Below, one piece after another: positions 9,055 through 16,717 of a DNA stretch of 36,948 nt (its first letter is position 1; each line of letters begins with the position of its first letter). The notes under the pieces are model-generated. The model did not search any database. It was not told where the DNA came from and worked only from the letters and a program-made list of their open reading frames with translations. Source of the stretch: Bacteriovorax sp. (lineage in GTDB: Bacteria; Bdellovibrionota; Bacteriovoracia; Bacteriovoracales; Bacteriovoracaceae). The position numbers and the translations under genes are program-made. The stretch is taken from assembly GCA_014377485.1 (NCBI GenBank), contig JACMPM010000083.1:1-36948 (forward strand), read 5' to 3'.

Positions 9055-10182
9055 ATGAAAATACTTTTTCTACTAAGTCTCAGCTTTGGAGTTAGCCTTC
9101 TCACTTCTTGCTCATCGGCGCCCACCTCTAGCTTTATTGTCACTAAAGCCACTCTTTTAAAAATGAAAGAACCGCTTTCGATCGGTAAAACAGCTTCCGA
9201 CCAACAACTATTTCTAGGTGGTTTTTCAGGTTTGATGCTGAAAGAAACTCCAAATAAAGATGTAATGATCTTCGAAACTATTACAGACCGCGGCCCCAAC
9301 GGAAATTTAACAATTAATAAAGAACGCCCATTTTTACTTCCAGAGTTTTCGCCTCAAATTCCAACTCTAAAAGTAAATTTGAAAGATAATAATTTTGAAG
9401 TAGTAAATATTTTGAAACTTCAGAAGAAAAATGGAAAACCACTAACAGGTCTTCCCAATCAGCGCCACGAAGAGAGTCCAATCGACGTTATGGGCTTCAT
9501 GTATTCGCTTGATCCCGACGGAATAGACTCCGAAGCACTTGTCTCTGACGATGAAGGCGGTTACTGGGTAGGAGAAGAATACTCTCCTTCACTCGTTCAC
9601 TTTGACCGCCATGGAAAAATGATTAGACGCCTGACTCCTTATAATGAACTTCCTAAAATGTATTCTGAAAGGAAAACAAATCGCGGATTTGAAGGGATAG
9701 CGAAAGATAAAAATAAAATTTTTGGATTTCTTCAAAGTCCATTGCCTATGGACCAGGATTTTGCACGAATCGTTGAAGTCGATCTTGAGACAATGAAAAC
9801 CAGCGGTGAGTATTACTACAAATTTGAAAAGAATACTGATAAAATCGGCGATGCCATCAGTCTTGGAAATAATAAATTTTTAGTAATCGAACAAAACGGC
9901 AAGAAAGGCATCGAGAGTCTTAAATTCATTTATAAAATCACTTTAAACGGAACTGACAATCTAGTAAAAAAAGAATTGTTGGTTGACCTAGGCACAACTC
10001 CATTTAAATCTTTGGACAAAGTTGAAGGAATTGCTGTTATCGATTCTCACCGGATTGCACTTGTTAACGACAATGATTTTCAAATTAACGGCGCAACAGA
10101 TACTAAGACGGGACTCACTCCATTGAATACCGATCCAAATGAAATGTTGATTTTAGAATTTTCACAAGAAATCAATAAATAG
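9055..10182 (+). CDS. Lipoprotein, esterase-like domain of the phytase type
   Basis: 375 residues. A lipoprotein signal with lipobox LTSC (Cys19) is followed by a beta-propeller-like domain of the 'esterase-like activity of phytase' family (PF13449): early FLGGFSGLML and TITDRGPNG, then GGYWVGEEYSPSLVHFDRHGKMIRRLTP, NRGFEGIA, and late KVEGIAVIDSHRIALVNDNDF. The family is secreted; substrate is not established and may be organic phosphate or a lipid ester. With Ser-Ser after the Cys there is no Asp+2 retention signal, so outer-membrane location is likely. Its stop lies one base from the end of convergent mscL; no terminator hairpin fits between them. Confidence 0.86.
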   Translation: MKILFLLSLSFGVSLLTSCSSAPTSSFIVTKATLLKMKEPLSIGKTASDQQLFLGGFSGLMLKETPNKDVMIFETITDRGPNGNLTINKERPFLLPEFSPQIPTLKVNLKDNNFEVVNILKLQKKNGKPLTGLPNQRHEESPIDVMGFMYSLDPDGIDSEALVSDDEGGYWVGEEYSPSLVHFDRHGKMIRRLTPYNELPKMYSERKTNRGFEGIAKDKNKIFGFLQSPLPMDQDFARIVEVDLETMKTSGEYYYKFEKNTDKIGDAISLGNNKFLVIEQNGKKGIESLKFIYKITLNGTDNLVKKELLVDLGTTPFKSLDKVEGIAVIDSHRIALVNDNDFQINGATDTKTGLTPLNTDPNEMLILEFSQEINK

Positions 10183-10183
10183 A

Positions 10184-10600
10184 CTATTTCTTTAAGAGAT
10201 CGCGGATTTCAGTGAGAACTTTCAATTCTGGCGTAGGTCCTGGAACTGCGACATCCTCTTTTTTGAAACGGTTTAATTGCTTTATCAAGAGAAAAACGGA
10301 AAAGGCGACTATCATGAAACTGACGATAGTGTTGGCAAATACCCCGTACTTAATCATAACTGCGCCGGCCTTCGTTGCATCTGCCAGGGAATTATATGGT
10401 CCGGGAATAGCTCTGCCTTCTTTTAAAACAATAAAGAGATTTGTGAAGTCCACATTACCTAATAAATAACCAATTGGAGGCATTACAATATCATCAACAA
10501 GCGATTTAACAATTGTACCAAATGCCGATCCTATAATAATCCCTACCGCTAAATCGACAACATTGCCCTTCATTGCAAATTCTTTAAATTCTTTAAACAT
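10184..10600 (-). CDS. mscL: Large-conductance mechanosensitive channel
   Basis: Inner-membrane homopentamer that opens under membrane tension and releases solutes on hypo-osmotic shock. 138 residues, the normal length. An amphipathic N-terminal helix ([14 protein letters not shown]) is followed by TM1 (residues about 14-44, [16 protein letters not shown] leading to DDIVMPPIG), a periplasmic loop, TM2 (about 85-107, [16 protein letters not shown]), and the charged C-terminal bundle with the ending TEIRDLLKK. It starts 12 bases after the stop of the secreted secretin-like gene upstream, so the two are probably one transcript. Confidence 0.96.
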   Translation of the reverse strand: MFKEFKEFAMKGNVVDLAVGIIIGSAFGTIVKSLVDDIVMPPIGYLLGNVDFTNLFIVLKEGRAIPGPYNSLADATKAGAVMIKYGVFANTIVSFMIVAFSVFLLIKQLNRFKKEDVAVPGPTPELKVLTEIRDLLKK

Positions 10601-10612
10601 AAACTACCCCAA

Positions 10613-11131
10613 TTATTTATTGAGTTCGTTAATAATCAACTTTATGCCATTCAAGTGAATGCCTGTATCTATCACTTGAACCCGAGGTGAATCGGCAACC
10701 TCTAGTACGCGCCCATTTTTACTTAGGTAATTTTTTATAAGAAGTAATGCATTCCTAACTTTTTCTTTATTTGAAAGTGAAAATTCTGCAGAATAAAAAT
10801 CGAAGCTATTTGGAATTTCTGAAATAAGAACACTCGGGAATTTGAAATCCTTTATTTCTTTCATTGTAACGATTTGAAAACCATTCTCTCTTTTAATACG
10901 AACTAGATCGTTAGATTGCAGAAGATAATTAAAAATAAAATCAGGATCACCTTCATTCAAGTTAAAATCTTTTTCTAATTTTATAGAACGTTTATCCAAT
11001 TTCCCAAGGTCATACTTAACCCCAGTCTTATTGGTCGCCCATTCGCTACAAGTTTTAAGAATCTTGCATGGATCTTCTGCAAATAAATTTAAGCTCGTCG
11101 TAAATAAAATAAAAATCAATAATTGCTTCAT
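10613..11131 (-). CDS. Periplasmic protein built of secretin N0/N1-like domains
   Basis: 172 residues with a signal peptide (MKQLLIFILFTTSLNLFA, cut before EDPC). The mature part follows the N0-N1 pattern of GspD-type secretins: TGVKYDLGKLDKRSIKLEKDF and FIFNYLLQSNDLVRIKRENGFQIVTMKEI look like N0, and SNKEKVRNALLLIKNYLSKNGRVLEVADSPRVQVIDTGIHLNGIKLIINEL looks like a KH-type N1 repeat. There is no C-terminal beta-barrel, and the gene is far too short for a secretin. It may be an accessory protein that docks on a type II or type IV pilus secretin, or a truncated relic. Two Cys near the N-terminus could pair. It precedes mscL by 12 bp. The assignment rests on pattern only. Confidence 0.6.
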   Translation of the reverse strand: MKQLLIFILFTTSLNLFAEDPCKILKTCSEWATNKTGVKYDLGKLDKRSIKLEKDFNLNEGDPDFIFNYLLQSNDLVRIKRENGFQIVTMKEIKDFKFPSVLISEIPNSFDFYSAEFSLSNKEKVRNALLLIKNYLSKNGRVLEVADSPRVQVIDTGIHLNGIKLIINELNK

Positions 11132-11196
11132 TCTATGTAACCCTTAAAAAAATATAATTAATCTAACTCGTCCATTTTCAATATTACTAGTATGAG

Positions 11197-11211
11197 ATAT
11201 GAGCCTCATAT
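11197..11211. promoter_or_regulatory. 15-bp palindrome in the divergent intergenic region
   Basis: ATATGAG-C-CTCATAT is a perfect 7+7 inverted repeat in the 233-bp gap between two divergent secreted-protein genes (11131 and 11365). It could be an operator; the binding protein is unknown. A second weak inverted repeat, TTAGC-8-GCTAA, lies at 11267-11284. I see no clear sigma-70 promoter in the gap. Confidence 0.35.
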
Positions 11212-11364
11212 ATGTGGCAATAAAAATAATTTAAAAGAATGCTAATTATCTGATTTATAATGCCTCTTAGCCATTATAAGCTAAATATTTGGAACATAAG
11301 CAAAACTTAAGTAAAATTGGGCATTAACCGACAAGAATGATGTAGTAATTATTTTGGGAATTCT

Positions 11365-12363
11365 ATGAAAAAATATATTTTGATACTATGTTTGATGTCT
11401 TCATCTGCATTTTCAAATGATGGATATTTGAGAATTATGGCCGAAGAAATTGTCTTTAATTTCCAATCGGGGGTTGATCATTATAATAAGACTAAGGCCT
11501 TAGATCTTCCGGAAATTAAACATGATAAAAAGACGAGTTACTTTTTCTTTGTTAATAAACATCTCGTCGAGTTTAGCGTTGCCAGTTATCTTCAAGGTCA
11601 AATTATGGTTGATAAGAAGATAAAGAAGATTAATCCTGATGTGAATTCAAAAAAAATAGTTCAAATTCTCCATTATATTTTAGATGCTGCTTATGCTGAC
11701 GATGAAACTGATGCAGAACCAACTAAAATTATTCTTGCAACTTTAGGAAGCCTGGACAAAAACCTTCAGGATATTAGTTTAGTCTGTTCGATTAAGGATT
11801 ATCTAAGCCCATTTGGGATGTCGAGCTGTAAAAAAGATAATACTAAAGCCAATATGGAAAAATTAAAACAATCAATTCTTAAGAGAAAATCTTCTTGTGA
11901 TAATATTTCTGACGAGCAGGCCAAAGACCCTCGCTCTGATCTTTACACCGTAACCGCAAATAGTGAAAACGATTTTAAACTCGTGAAGGATCTCATTGTT
12001 AAAGTTTCAGAATCAAGATCGGGAAAAGTAAATGCCTTCTTTAAGGATTACCTGGCTACGTCAGAACAAAAATTTCAAAGTTGTGTGGACGTAGTAACTA
12101 ACGGAACTGTAATTGATAATAAAGGCGGTGCTCGTAGGATTGGAGCAAGAAATGTAAACGATGTAAAACTCAGTCCTGAAAAAGAAGAAATGAAAGCAAT
12201 AGCAGTTAATTTATGTAAAAATATAGAAGAGCTTAGATCTTGCTTAATTCAAGTTTCTTCAACTTATAATAGTGTTGTAAATTCAAACAGAGGAAATTCT
12301 AAAAATTCCAACTCGCTTCCTGCTGTTGATAGCGTACTTAATGGAAATGGAATTAGTCGCTAG
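11365..12363 (+). CDS. Secreted protein of unknown function
   Basis: 332 residues with a Sec signal peptide (MKKYILILCLMSSSAFS, cut before NDGYL). The mature chain is largely helical and charged. It has six Cys (in LVCSIKD, SSCKKD, SSCDN, QSCVD, NLCKN, RSCLI), an even number suited to periplasmic disulphides. A Gly/Arg patch (NKGGARRIGARNV) comes late and the tail is rich in Asn and Ser (SNRGNSKNSNS), as in a flexible end. No family recognised. It is a single gene; the 176-bp gap downstream contains the leader of the rhodanese-nadA operon. Confidence 0.72.
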   Translation: MKKYILILCLMSSSAFSNDGYLRIMAEEIVFNFQSGVDHYNKTKALDLPEIKHDKKTSYFFFVNKHLVEFSVASYLQGQIMVDKKIKKINPDVNSKKIVQILHYILDAAYADDETDAEPTKIILATLGSLDKNLQDISLVCSIKDYLSPFGMSSCKKDNTKANMEKLKQSILKRKSSCDNISDEQAKDPRSDLYTVTANSENDFKLVKDLIVKVSESRSGKVNAFFKDYLATSEQKFQSCVDVVTNGTVIDNKGGARRIGARNVNDVKLSPEKEEMKAIAVNLCKNIEELRSCLIQVSSTYNSVVNSNRGNSKNSNSLPAVDSVLNGNGISR

Positions 12364-12414
12364 CGAGCTCCCGGCTTCACAATTCCGATAGTATAAATGC
12401 TCTAGAGTATTGAG

Positions 12415-12501
12415 CAATTCTTAGCGTTATTTAGACGAAAGTGACTAATGCCCATAGGGTCTTCTTCCCTCTCTAAGACCTATGCAAACTCTAAGAATTG
12501 G
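12415..12501 (+). ncRNA. Structured leader RNA of the rhodanese-nadA-desulfurase operon
   Basis: Two nested perfect or nearly perfect stems. The outer stem CAATTCTTAG / CTAAGAATTG (12415-12424 with 12491-12500) is 10 bp without mismatch. The inner stem is CATAGGGTCTT (12453-12463) with AAGACCTATG (12475-12484), 10 bp with one bulged G and an 11-nt pyrimidine loop. The loop bases CCTCTC (12468-12473) are complementary to the ribosome site GAGAGG (12528-12533) of the first gene, which suggests control of translation. There is no U-run after either stem, so it is not a simple terminator. It does not match any riboswitch I can name. Ligand and function are inferred only. Confidence 0.5.
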
Positions 12502-12539
12502 GTTAAAAAGATCATAAACATTTATATGAGAGGTCTCCC

Positions 12540-12866
12540 ATGATAAAAGAATGTGACGTGCACGTATTAAAAGAAAAAATTGAAGCTAAAGAAAATATCC
12601 AATTTATTGATTGTCGTGAGCAACAAGAATGGAATGAAAGCCATATTGATGGGGCAACTCTTGTTCCTTTATCAGAGTTTCAAGAAAAATTTGAAACAGT
12701 CTTAAAAGATAAAAATGCACAAATTTTCATTCAATGTCGCAGCGGAGCTAGAAGTATGAAGGCTTGCATGTTTCTACTTTCTAAAGGCTTTACAGACCTA
12801 ACCAATGTTGAAGGTGGAATCATGAGCTGGATGCAAGCAGGCTTTCCAGTTATTACTGAGAAATAA
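12540..12866 (+). CDS. Single-domain rhodanese (sulfurtransferase)
   Basis: 108 residues, one rhodanese domain. It begins with DVHVLKEKI, has the CH2A-like FIDCREQQEWNESHIDGA, and the active loop CRSGARS with catalytic Cys66 that carries the persulfide; the end VEGGIMSWMQAGFPV is typical. No signal peptide, so cytoplasmic. Ribosome site GAGAGG is 6 bases before ATG. It is the first gene of an operon: nadA begins 2 bases after its stop, and a cysteine desulfurase follows. It probably carries sulfur from the desulfurase to Fe-S assembly, or protects NadA's cluster, but that is inference. Similar single-domain rhodaneses act in many sulfur pathways. Confidence 0.92.
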   Translation: MIKECDVHVLKEKIEAKENIQFIDCREQQEWNESHIDGATLVPLSEFQEKFETVLKDKNAQIFIQCRSGARSMKACMFLLSKGFTDLTNVEGGIMSWMQAGFPVITEK

Positions 12867-12868
12867 TT

Positions 12869-13996
12869 ATGTTAGATTTATTTGAAAATCAAAATCAACA
12901 AAACGATGAAAATAATGGAAGTCATAAACCAATTATCAGCGAAGAGGAACTCTCGGATGCTGACGTTTTAGTTGAACTCAAAAAAATCAAAGAAGAATTA
13001 AAAGACCAAGTCGTAGTTTTAGGTCACCACTACCAGCAAGATGATGTCATTAGTTTTGCGGATATAATTGGGGACTCACTACAGTTAGCACGAGAAGCTG
13101 CTAATTTAGACAAGCCCTTTATAATTTTTTGTGGTGTACACTTCATGGCAGAAACCACCGACATGCTTACCAAGGCTCATCAAAAAGTTATTTTACCCGA
13201 TCTGCGCGCAGGATGTTCAATGGCCGATATGGCGAAACGTTCAGAGATTGATAAGGCATGGGCCTTCATGCAAAAGTCTACTAAGGAAAAAATAATTCCT
13301 GTGACTTATATTAATTGCGCTGCAACTCTAAAAGCATTTGTTGGCGATAATGATGGAAGCATTTGTACATCATCAAACGCCGAAAAAATTATAAAATGGG
13401 CATTAGATCAAGGCGAAAAACTATTATTTTTTCCCGATCAACATTTGGGCCGCAATACATGTTTTAAAATGGGCATCCCACTTTCAGACATGGTTGTTTA
13501 TAATCCAAACATGCTCAATGGTGGATTAACAGCAGCCCAAATTGATAAATCAAAAGTTATTCTTTGGTATGGATTCTGCTCAGTTCATCAGGGTTTTACA
13601 CTGGATCAAGTTCACGCTACTAAGAAAAAAGATCCAACCATGACAGTGATCGTCCATCCAGAATGTAATTTTGAAGTCACCCAAGCTGCAGACGATAATG
13701 GTTCAACATCATACATCATTGAAAAAATCGCAAAATCCCCAGCGGGTTCGAAATTTGCGGTGGGCACCGAAATAAATCTAGTGAATCGCCTAGCTCAGGA
13801 ATTTCTAGATAAAACGATAGTATCATTATCGCCATATCAATGCCTTTGCACTACTATGTATCGCGTAAGACCGCGTTGGCTACTTGCCAGTTTCCGTGCG
13901 ATCAAAGACAATAAGCCGATCAACATCATCACTGTTCCTGAAGATATTGCACGCTCCTCAATAAAGGCGCTCAATAGAATGTTGGATATTAAATAA
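12869..13996 (+). CDS. nadA: Quinolinate synthase A
   Basis: Condenses iminoaspartate with dihydroxyacetone phosphate to quinolinate, the precursor ring of NAD; needs a [4Fe-4S] cluster. 375 residues, the Bacillus-like longer form with a non-conserved acidic N-terminus of about 30 residues. Motifs: VVLGHHYQQDDV (50-60), FCGVHFMAETTDML (88-100), RAGCSMADMA, YINCAATLKAF, CTSSNA, FPDQHLGRNT, WYGFCSVHQGF, HPECNFEV, GTEINLVNRL and YQCLCTTMYRV. Cluster Cys candidates are C116, C266 and C325 or C327, with others in between. nadB and nadC are not in the window. A desulfurase gene follows, an arrangement known from the nifS-nad operon of Bacillus, where the desulfurase serves NadA. Confidence 0.96.
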   Translation: MLDLFENQNQQNDENNGSHKPIISEEELSDADVLVELKKIKEELKDQVVVLGHHYQQDDVISFADIIGDSLQLAREAANLDKPFIIFCGVHFMAETTDMLTKAHQKVILPDLRAGCSMADMAKRSEIDKAWAFMQKSTKEKIIPVTYINCAATLKAFVGDNDGSICTSSNAEKIIKWALDQGEKLLFFPDQHLGRNTCFKMGIPLSDMVVYNPNMLNGGLTAAQIDKSKVILWYGFCSVHQGFTLDQVHATKKKDPTMTVIVHPECNFEVTQAADDNGSTSYIIEKIAKSPAGSKFAVGTEINLVNRLAQEFLDKTIVSLSPYQCLCTTMYRVRPRWLLASFRAIKDNKPINIITVPEDIARSSIKALNRMLDIK

Positions 13997-14016
13997 ATAT
14001 AAAGGACAGGTTTTTA

Positions 14017-15168
14017 ATGATCTATGCTGACTACAATGGAAGTGCGCCTCTATCACAAGATGTACGTGAATATCTTGTAAAACGATTCGAAAAAGGTCCC
14101 TTCGCAAATCCCAACGCCATTCATTATCTTGGAACAAAAACCTTAATGGGAATGGAGAATGCTCGTGCTGTATGTGCAAAAGTTTTGGGAGCAGATTTCG
14201 ATCAGGTTATTTTTAATTCTGGCGCAACAGAAGGAATCTCAACTATCTTTCATACGATTCTTTCTAACGAAAAAAATAAAAAAATCATCATCATTTCTGG
14301 CATTGAACATTCAGCTATAATAAACACTGCCGATTACTATGCTACTCGTGGTTTTACAGTGAAATGCCTGCCGGTTAATTCAAATGGAATCGTTGATGTC
14401 GACACTCTTACCAAATGGCTCAAAGAAGATTCAGCAAATATTGCCATGGTTGCGGTCATGGCCGCCAATAATGAAACAGGTGTAATTCAACCATACTTTG
14501 AAATCAATTCATTATGTCTTAAAAATAATATTCCTTATCTTTGCGACACCACTCAATTCATTGGGAAGACGCCATTTAATTTTAAAGAATCAAATATGCA
14601 TTATGCAGTATGCTCAGGTCATAAGCTTGGGGCATTAACTGGGACTGGAATTTTGCTTGTTAAAAATCCTGAAAAACTTTTGCCATTAATAATCGGTGGA
14701 GGACAAGAAAAAGGTCACCGTGGTGGAACTCAAAACTATTTGGGAAATGAAACACTTGCAGTAGCGTTGACAACTCTAGAAAAAAATTTTGTAAATATCA
14801 ATACACTCACAGAAAAACGAGTGGAGTTTGAAAAAAAAATTAAATCGGCATTTCCAGAAGTAGTAATTATAGGAGAAAATTCTCCTCGGTTAGCTACGAC
14901 CACTTATATCTCTTACCCGGGAATTCACGGTCAAGCGGTACAAATCGAACTTGAATCACAAGATATTTTTGTCACAACATCTAGCGCTTGCTCTGACAAT
15001 TCTCCTGTTACCTCAAAAGTTCTTAAGGCGATGGGGACGAGAGATGATATAGGTCGTGGTGTGGTTCGCATTTCTCTTTGTTTAAACTCTCCACTTGCTT
15101 ATTATGACAAAATTGCAGACGCTTTAACGAAAGCCTACACGAAGCTCGCAAAAGTTAAGAGTTATTAA
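14017..15168 (+). CDS. nifS: Cysteine desulfurase (NifS/IscS-type)
   Basis: PLP enzyme that turns cysteine into alanine and a protein-bound persulfide for Fe-S cluster assembly. 383 residues. Cofactor residues: SGATEG (68-73), H98 in GIEHSA, NNETG (151-155), D177 and Q180 in CDTTQ (usually DAVQ), and PLP lysine K203 in SGHK. Catalytic Cys325 lies in SSACSDNS with the long class I loop. GGGQEKGHRGGTQN matches the family's R-G-T-N region. It begins 20 bases after nadA with an AAAGGA ribosome site. Position behind nadA suggests a dedicated sulfur donor for quinolinate synthase rather than the general IscS; the symbol follows the Bacillus nad operon convention. Confidence 0.92.
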   Translation: MIYADYNGSAPLSQDVREYLVKRFEKGPFANPNAIHYLGTKTLMGMENARAVCAKVLGADFDQVIFNSGATEGISTIFHTILSNEKNKKIIIISGIEHSAIINTADYYATRGFTVKCLPVNSNGIVDVDTLTKWLKEDSANIAMVAVMAANNETGVIQPYFEINSLCLKNNIPYLCDTTQFIGKTPFNFKESNMHYAVCSGHKLGALTGTGILLVKNPEKLLPLIIGGGQEKGHRGGTQNYLGNETLAVALTTLEKNFVNINTLTEKRVEFEKKIKSAFPEVVIIGENSPRLATTTYISYPGIHGQAVQIELESQDIFVTTSSACSDNSPVTSKVLKAMGTRDDIGRGVVRISLCLNSPLAYYDKIADALTKAYTKLAKVKSY

Positions 15169-15169
15169 A

Positions 15170-15862
15170 ATGAAATTTCAACGTGTAGTCTCTTTCCTAT
15201 TTTTATTAATGCTTATCTTTTCATGCTCTCATCAGCCGAGTGATACAGGCATTTCAATTGTAACGGCCACTACTGGATTAATGAAAAACCGTCAGGCTCC
15301 TTTTCCTATTTATTTAACTGATTCTCTTCTTAATAGAAAAGATTTAGAAAAAAAATATTCCTCTGATATTTTCATCATTCATACCGGGCATATTTTAAAG
15401 CCAACTTTATCTAAAACAGAAAATGAAAAGAATCTAGAGAACTTAAGCACTCTAGGAATTAATTTAGTAAATTTAGCATTAGAAGATTTTGTTATTGCCG
15501 AGTCTCAAGAAATTAATTTCGAAAATTACAACCAAGCTTTTTTGAACAGCACTGTTATTGATTTAAACCTCGACGCCCTTGCCACAGCTAAAAATATAAA
15601 TTCATTTGACGTCCACAGCGGAATGGCCTTTATTGGATTAAGTGATGCCAAACTTGACAAGAAACTTGCTCAAGAAAAATCAAAAGAAAGATACATTGTT
15701 AATGATTATGTTCTTTCTATTTTAAAAGTAAAGAAAGCTGTACTTAAGAGTGAAACTCCTACTAAAGTCCATTCATTTATTATTATTCACACTTTAGGGT
15801 CTGAGATCAATGAAGTGATGACAAGACTCCCGCCAAGTTTTATCAACTCACTGGCAGACTAA
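15170..15862 (+). CDS. Lipoprotein, possibly a degenerate metallophosphatase-like domain
   Basis: 230 residues with a lipoprotein signal ending in a lipobox-like IFSC (Cys19). The fold pattern resembles 5'-nucleotidase/metallophosphoesterase N-domains: a strand and loop SSDIFIIHTGHILKPT, the helix NLENLSTLGINLVNLALEDF (compare GYDAVNVGEHDF in UshA-like proteins), the strand HSGMAFIGLSDAKL, and VHSFIIIHTLGSEINEVM near the end. The metal-binding D-x-H, GDxxD and GNHE motifs are absent, so if related it is inactive. Start ATG lies one base after the desulfurase stop; it is the last gene of the nadA operon, an odd partner. Family call is tentative, and the lipoprotein call is firmer. Confidence 0.55.
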   Translation: MKFQRVVSFLFLLMLIFSCSHQPSDTGISIVTATTGLMKNRQAPFPIYLTDSLLNRKDLEKKYSSDIFIIHTGHILKPTLSKTENEKNLENLSTLGINLVNLALEDFVIAESQEINFENYNQAFLNSTVIDLNLDALATAKNINSFDVHSGMAFIGLSDAKLDKKLAQEKSKERYIVNDYVLSILKVKKAVLKSETPTKVHSFIIIHTLGSEINEVMTRLPPSFINSLAD

Positions 15863-16717
15863 GACATGGTCAGCATTTAAGACTGCGCTTAAGTCACTCT
15901 GACAAATTCCAGAGTCAGAGCCTTCGACAACTTTGGTTCCGCGTAGACAGGCAGGTTCATTCTTTTCCCCACAATGATTTTGTCCACAAAACTTAGAACC
16001 ACCTTGCGGGCAAGTATAATCTACGACTTGATACCAGCCATAAGCACAGCTATCGCAACGGTTTTCGCCTACATTTTGGCAGTTCTTATCAACTTGCTGG
16101 CAGCGAATGGCCGTCCCACGGCTCATGCGATCACTTAATTTTCCGAGGTAATTATTTCGTCCGTTGGCGAAACTTTCATCATTTATTCTAAGTAAGGTTA
16201 ATCCCGGAAAAATCTTTCGTTCTTTGACCGCTTGATATTTTTCATGGATAACGCCATTTTCAATATTCGGTAAAAGAAAGGTCCATACCTTTTTTTGATT
16301 TTTATACTTAAAATCTAAAATCAATTTAAAATTTACTAATTTAACTTTGAGATCTGATAAATGAATTAATTCCAACCAAGAGTCCCCACTTGAAACTTCT
16401 GAGCACGATGAAACATTTTTTTGCTCAACAATTTTCAAAAGACCCATGATTTTTTTATATGGAACTTGGTAATAAACGCATTGAGTTTTGAAATTCACTC
16501 CTCCCGGAGTAGGAATCACTAACCGAAAAATAAGTTGTTCGATTCCTGGAGGTCTGGTGATGATCTGATCATTTACTTTTAAATCTTGAACTTTAAAAGC
16601 AAAAATCCATTCATTGTAGATTTTCATTTCTGCTTCTTCCGGACTCACTTCCGCTTCTTGAAAAGGTAAGCAAGCTTGCAATAACAAGATCATCAAAGTT
16701 AATAATAAATATTTCAT
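15848..16717 (-). CDS. Lipoprotein with Cys-rich C-terminal module
   Basis: 289 residues from the ATG at 16717, chosen because it overlaps the upstream gene's stop as ATGA. A further ATG 18 bases up lacks support. Lipobox LQAC sits at the end of a leucine-rich signal. The middle, about residues 35-195, is beta-rich with no recognised family. The last 80 residues hold 12 or more Cys in short spacings (IRCQQVDKNCQNVGENRCDSC, then YTCPQGGSKFCGQNHCGEKNEPAC, with the string split here only for length), like a disulphide-knotted EGF-type or adhesion module. The 3' end overlaps the convergent lipoprotein gene by 15 bp. It is translationally coupled to the SUMF1-like membrane protein, so the two probably work together at the envelope. 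Confidence 0.7.
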   Translation of the reverse strand: MKYLLLTLMILLLQACLPFQEAEVSPEEAEMKIYNEWIFAFKVQDLKVNDQIITRPPGIEQLIFRLVIPTPGGVNFKTQCVYYQVPYKKIMGLLKIVEQKNVSSCSEVSSGDSWLELIHLSDLKVKLVNFKLILDFKYKNQKKVWTFLLPNIENGVIHEKYQAVKERKIFPGLTLLRINDESFANGRNNYLGKLSDRMSRGTAIRCQQVDKNCQNVGENRCDSCAYGWYQVVDYTCPQGGSKFCGQNHCGEKNEPACLRGTKVVEGSDSGICQSDLSAVLNADHVLVCQ

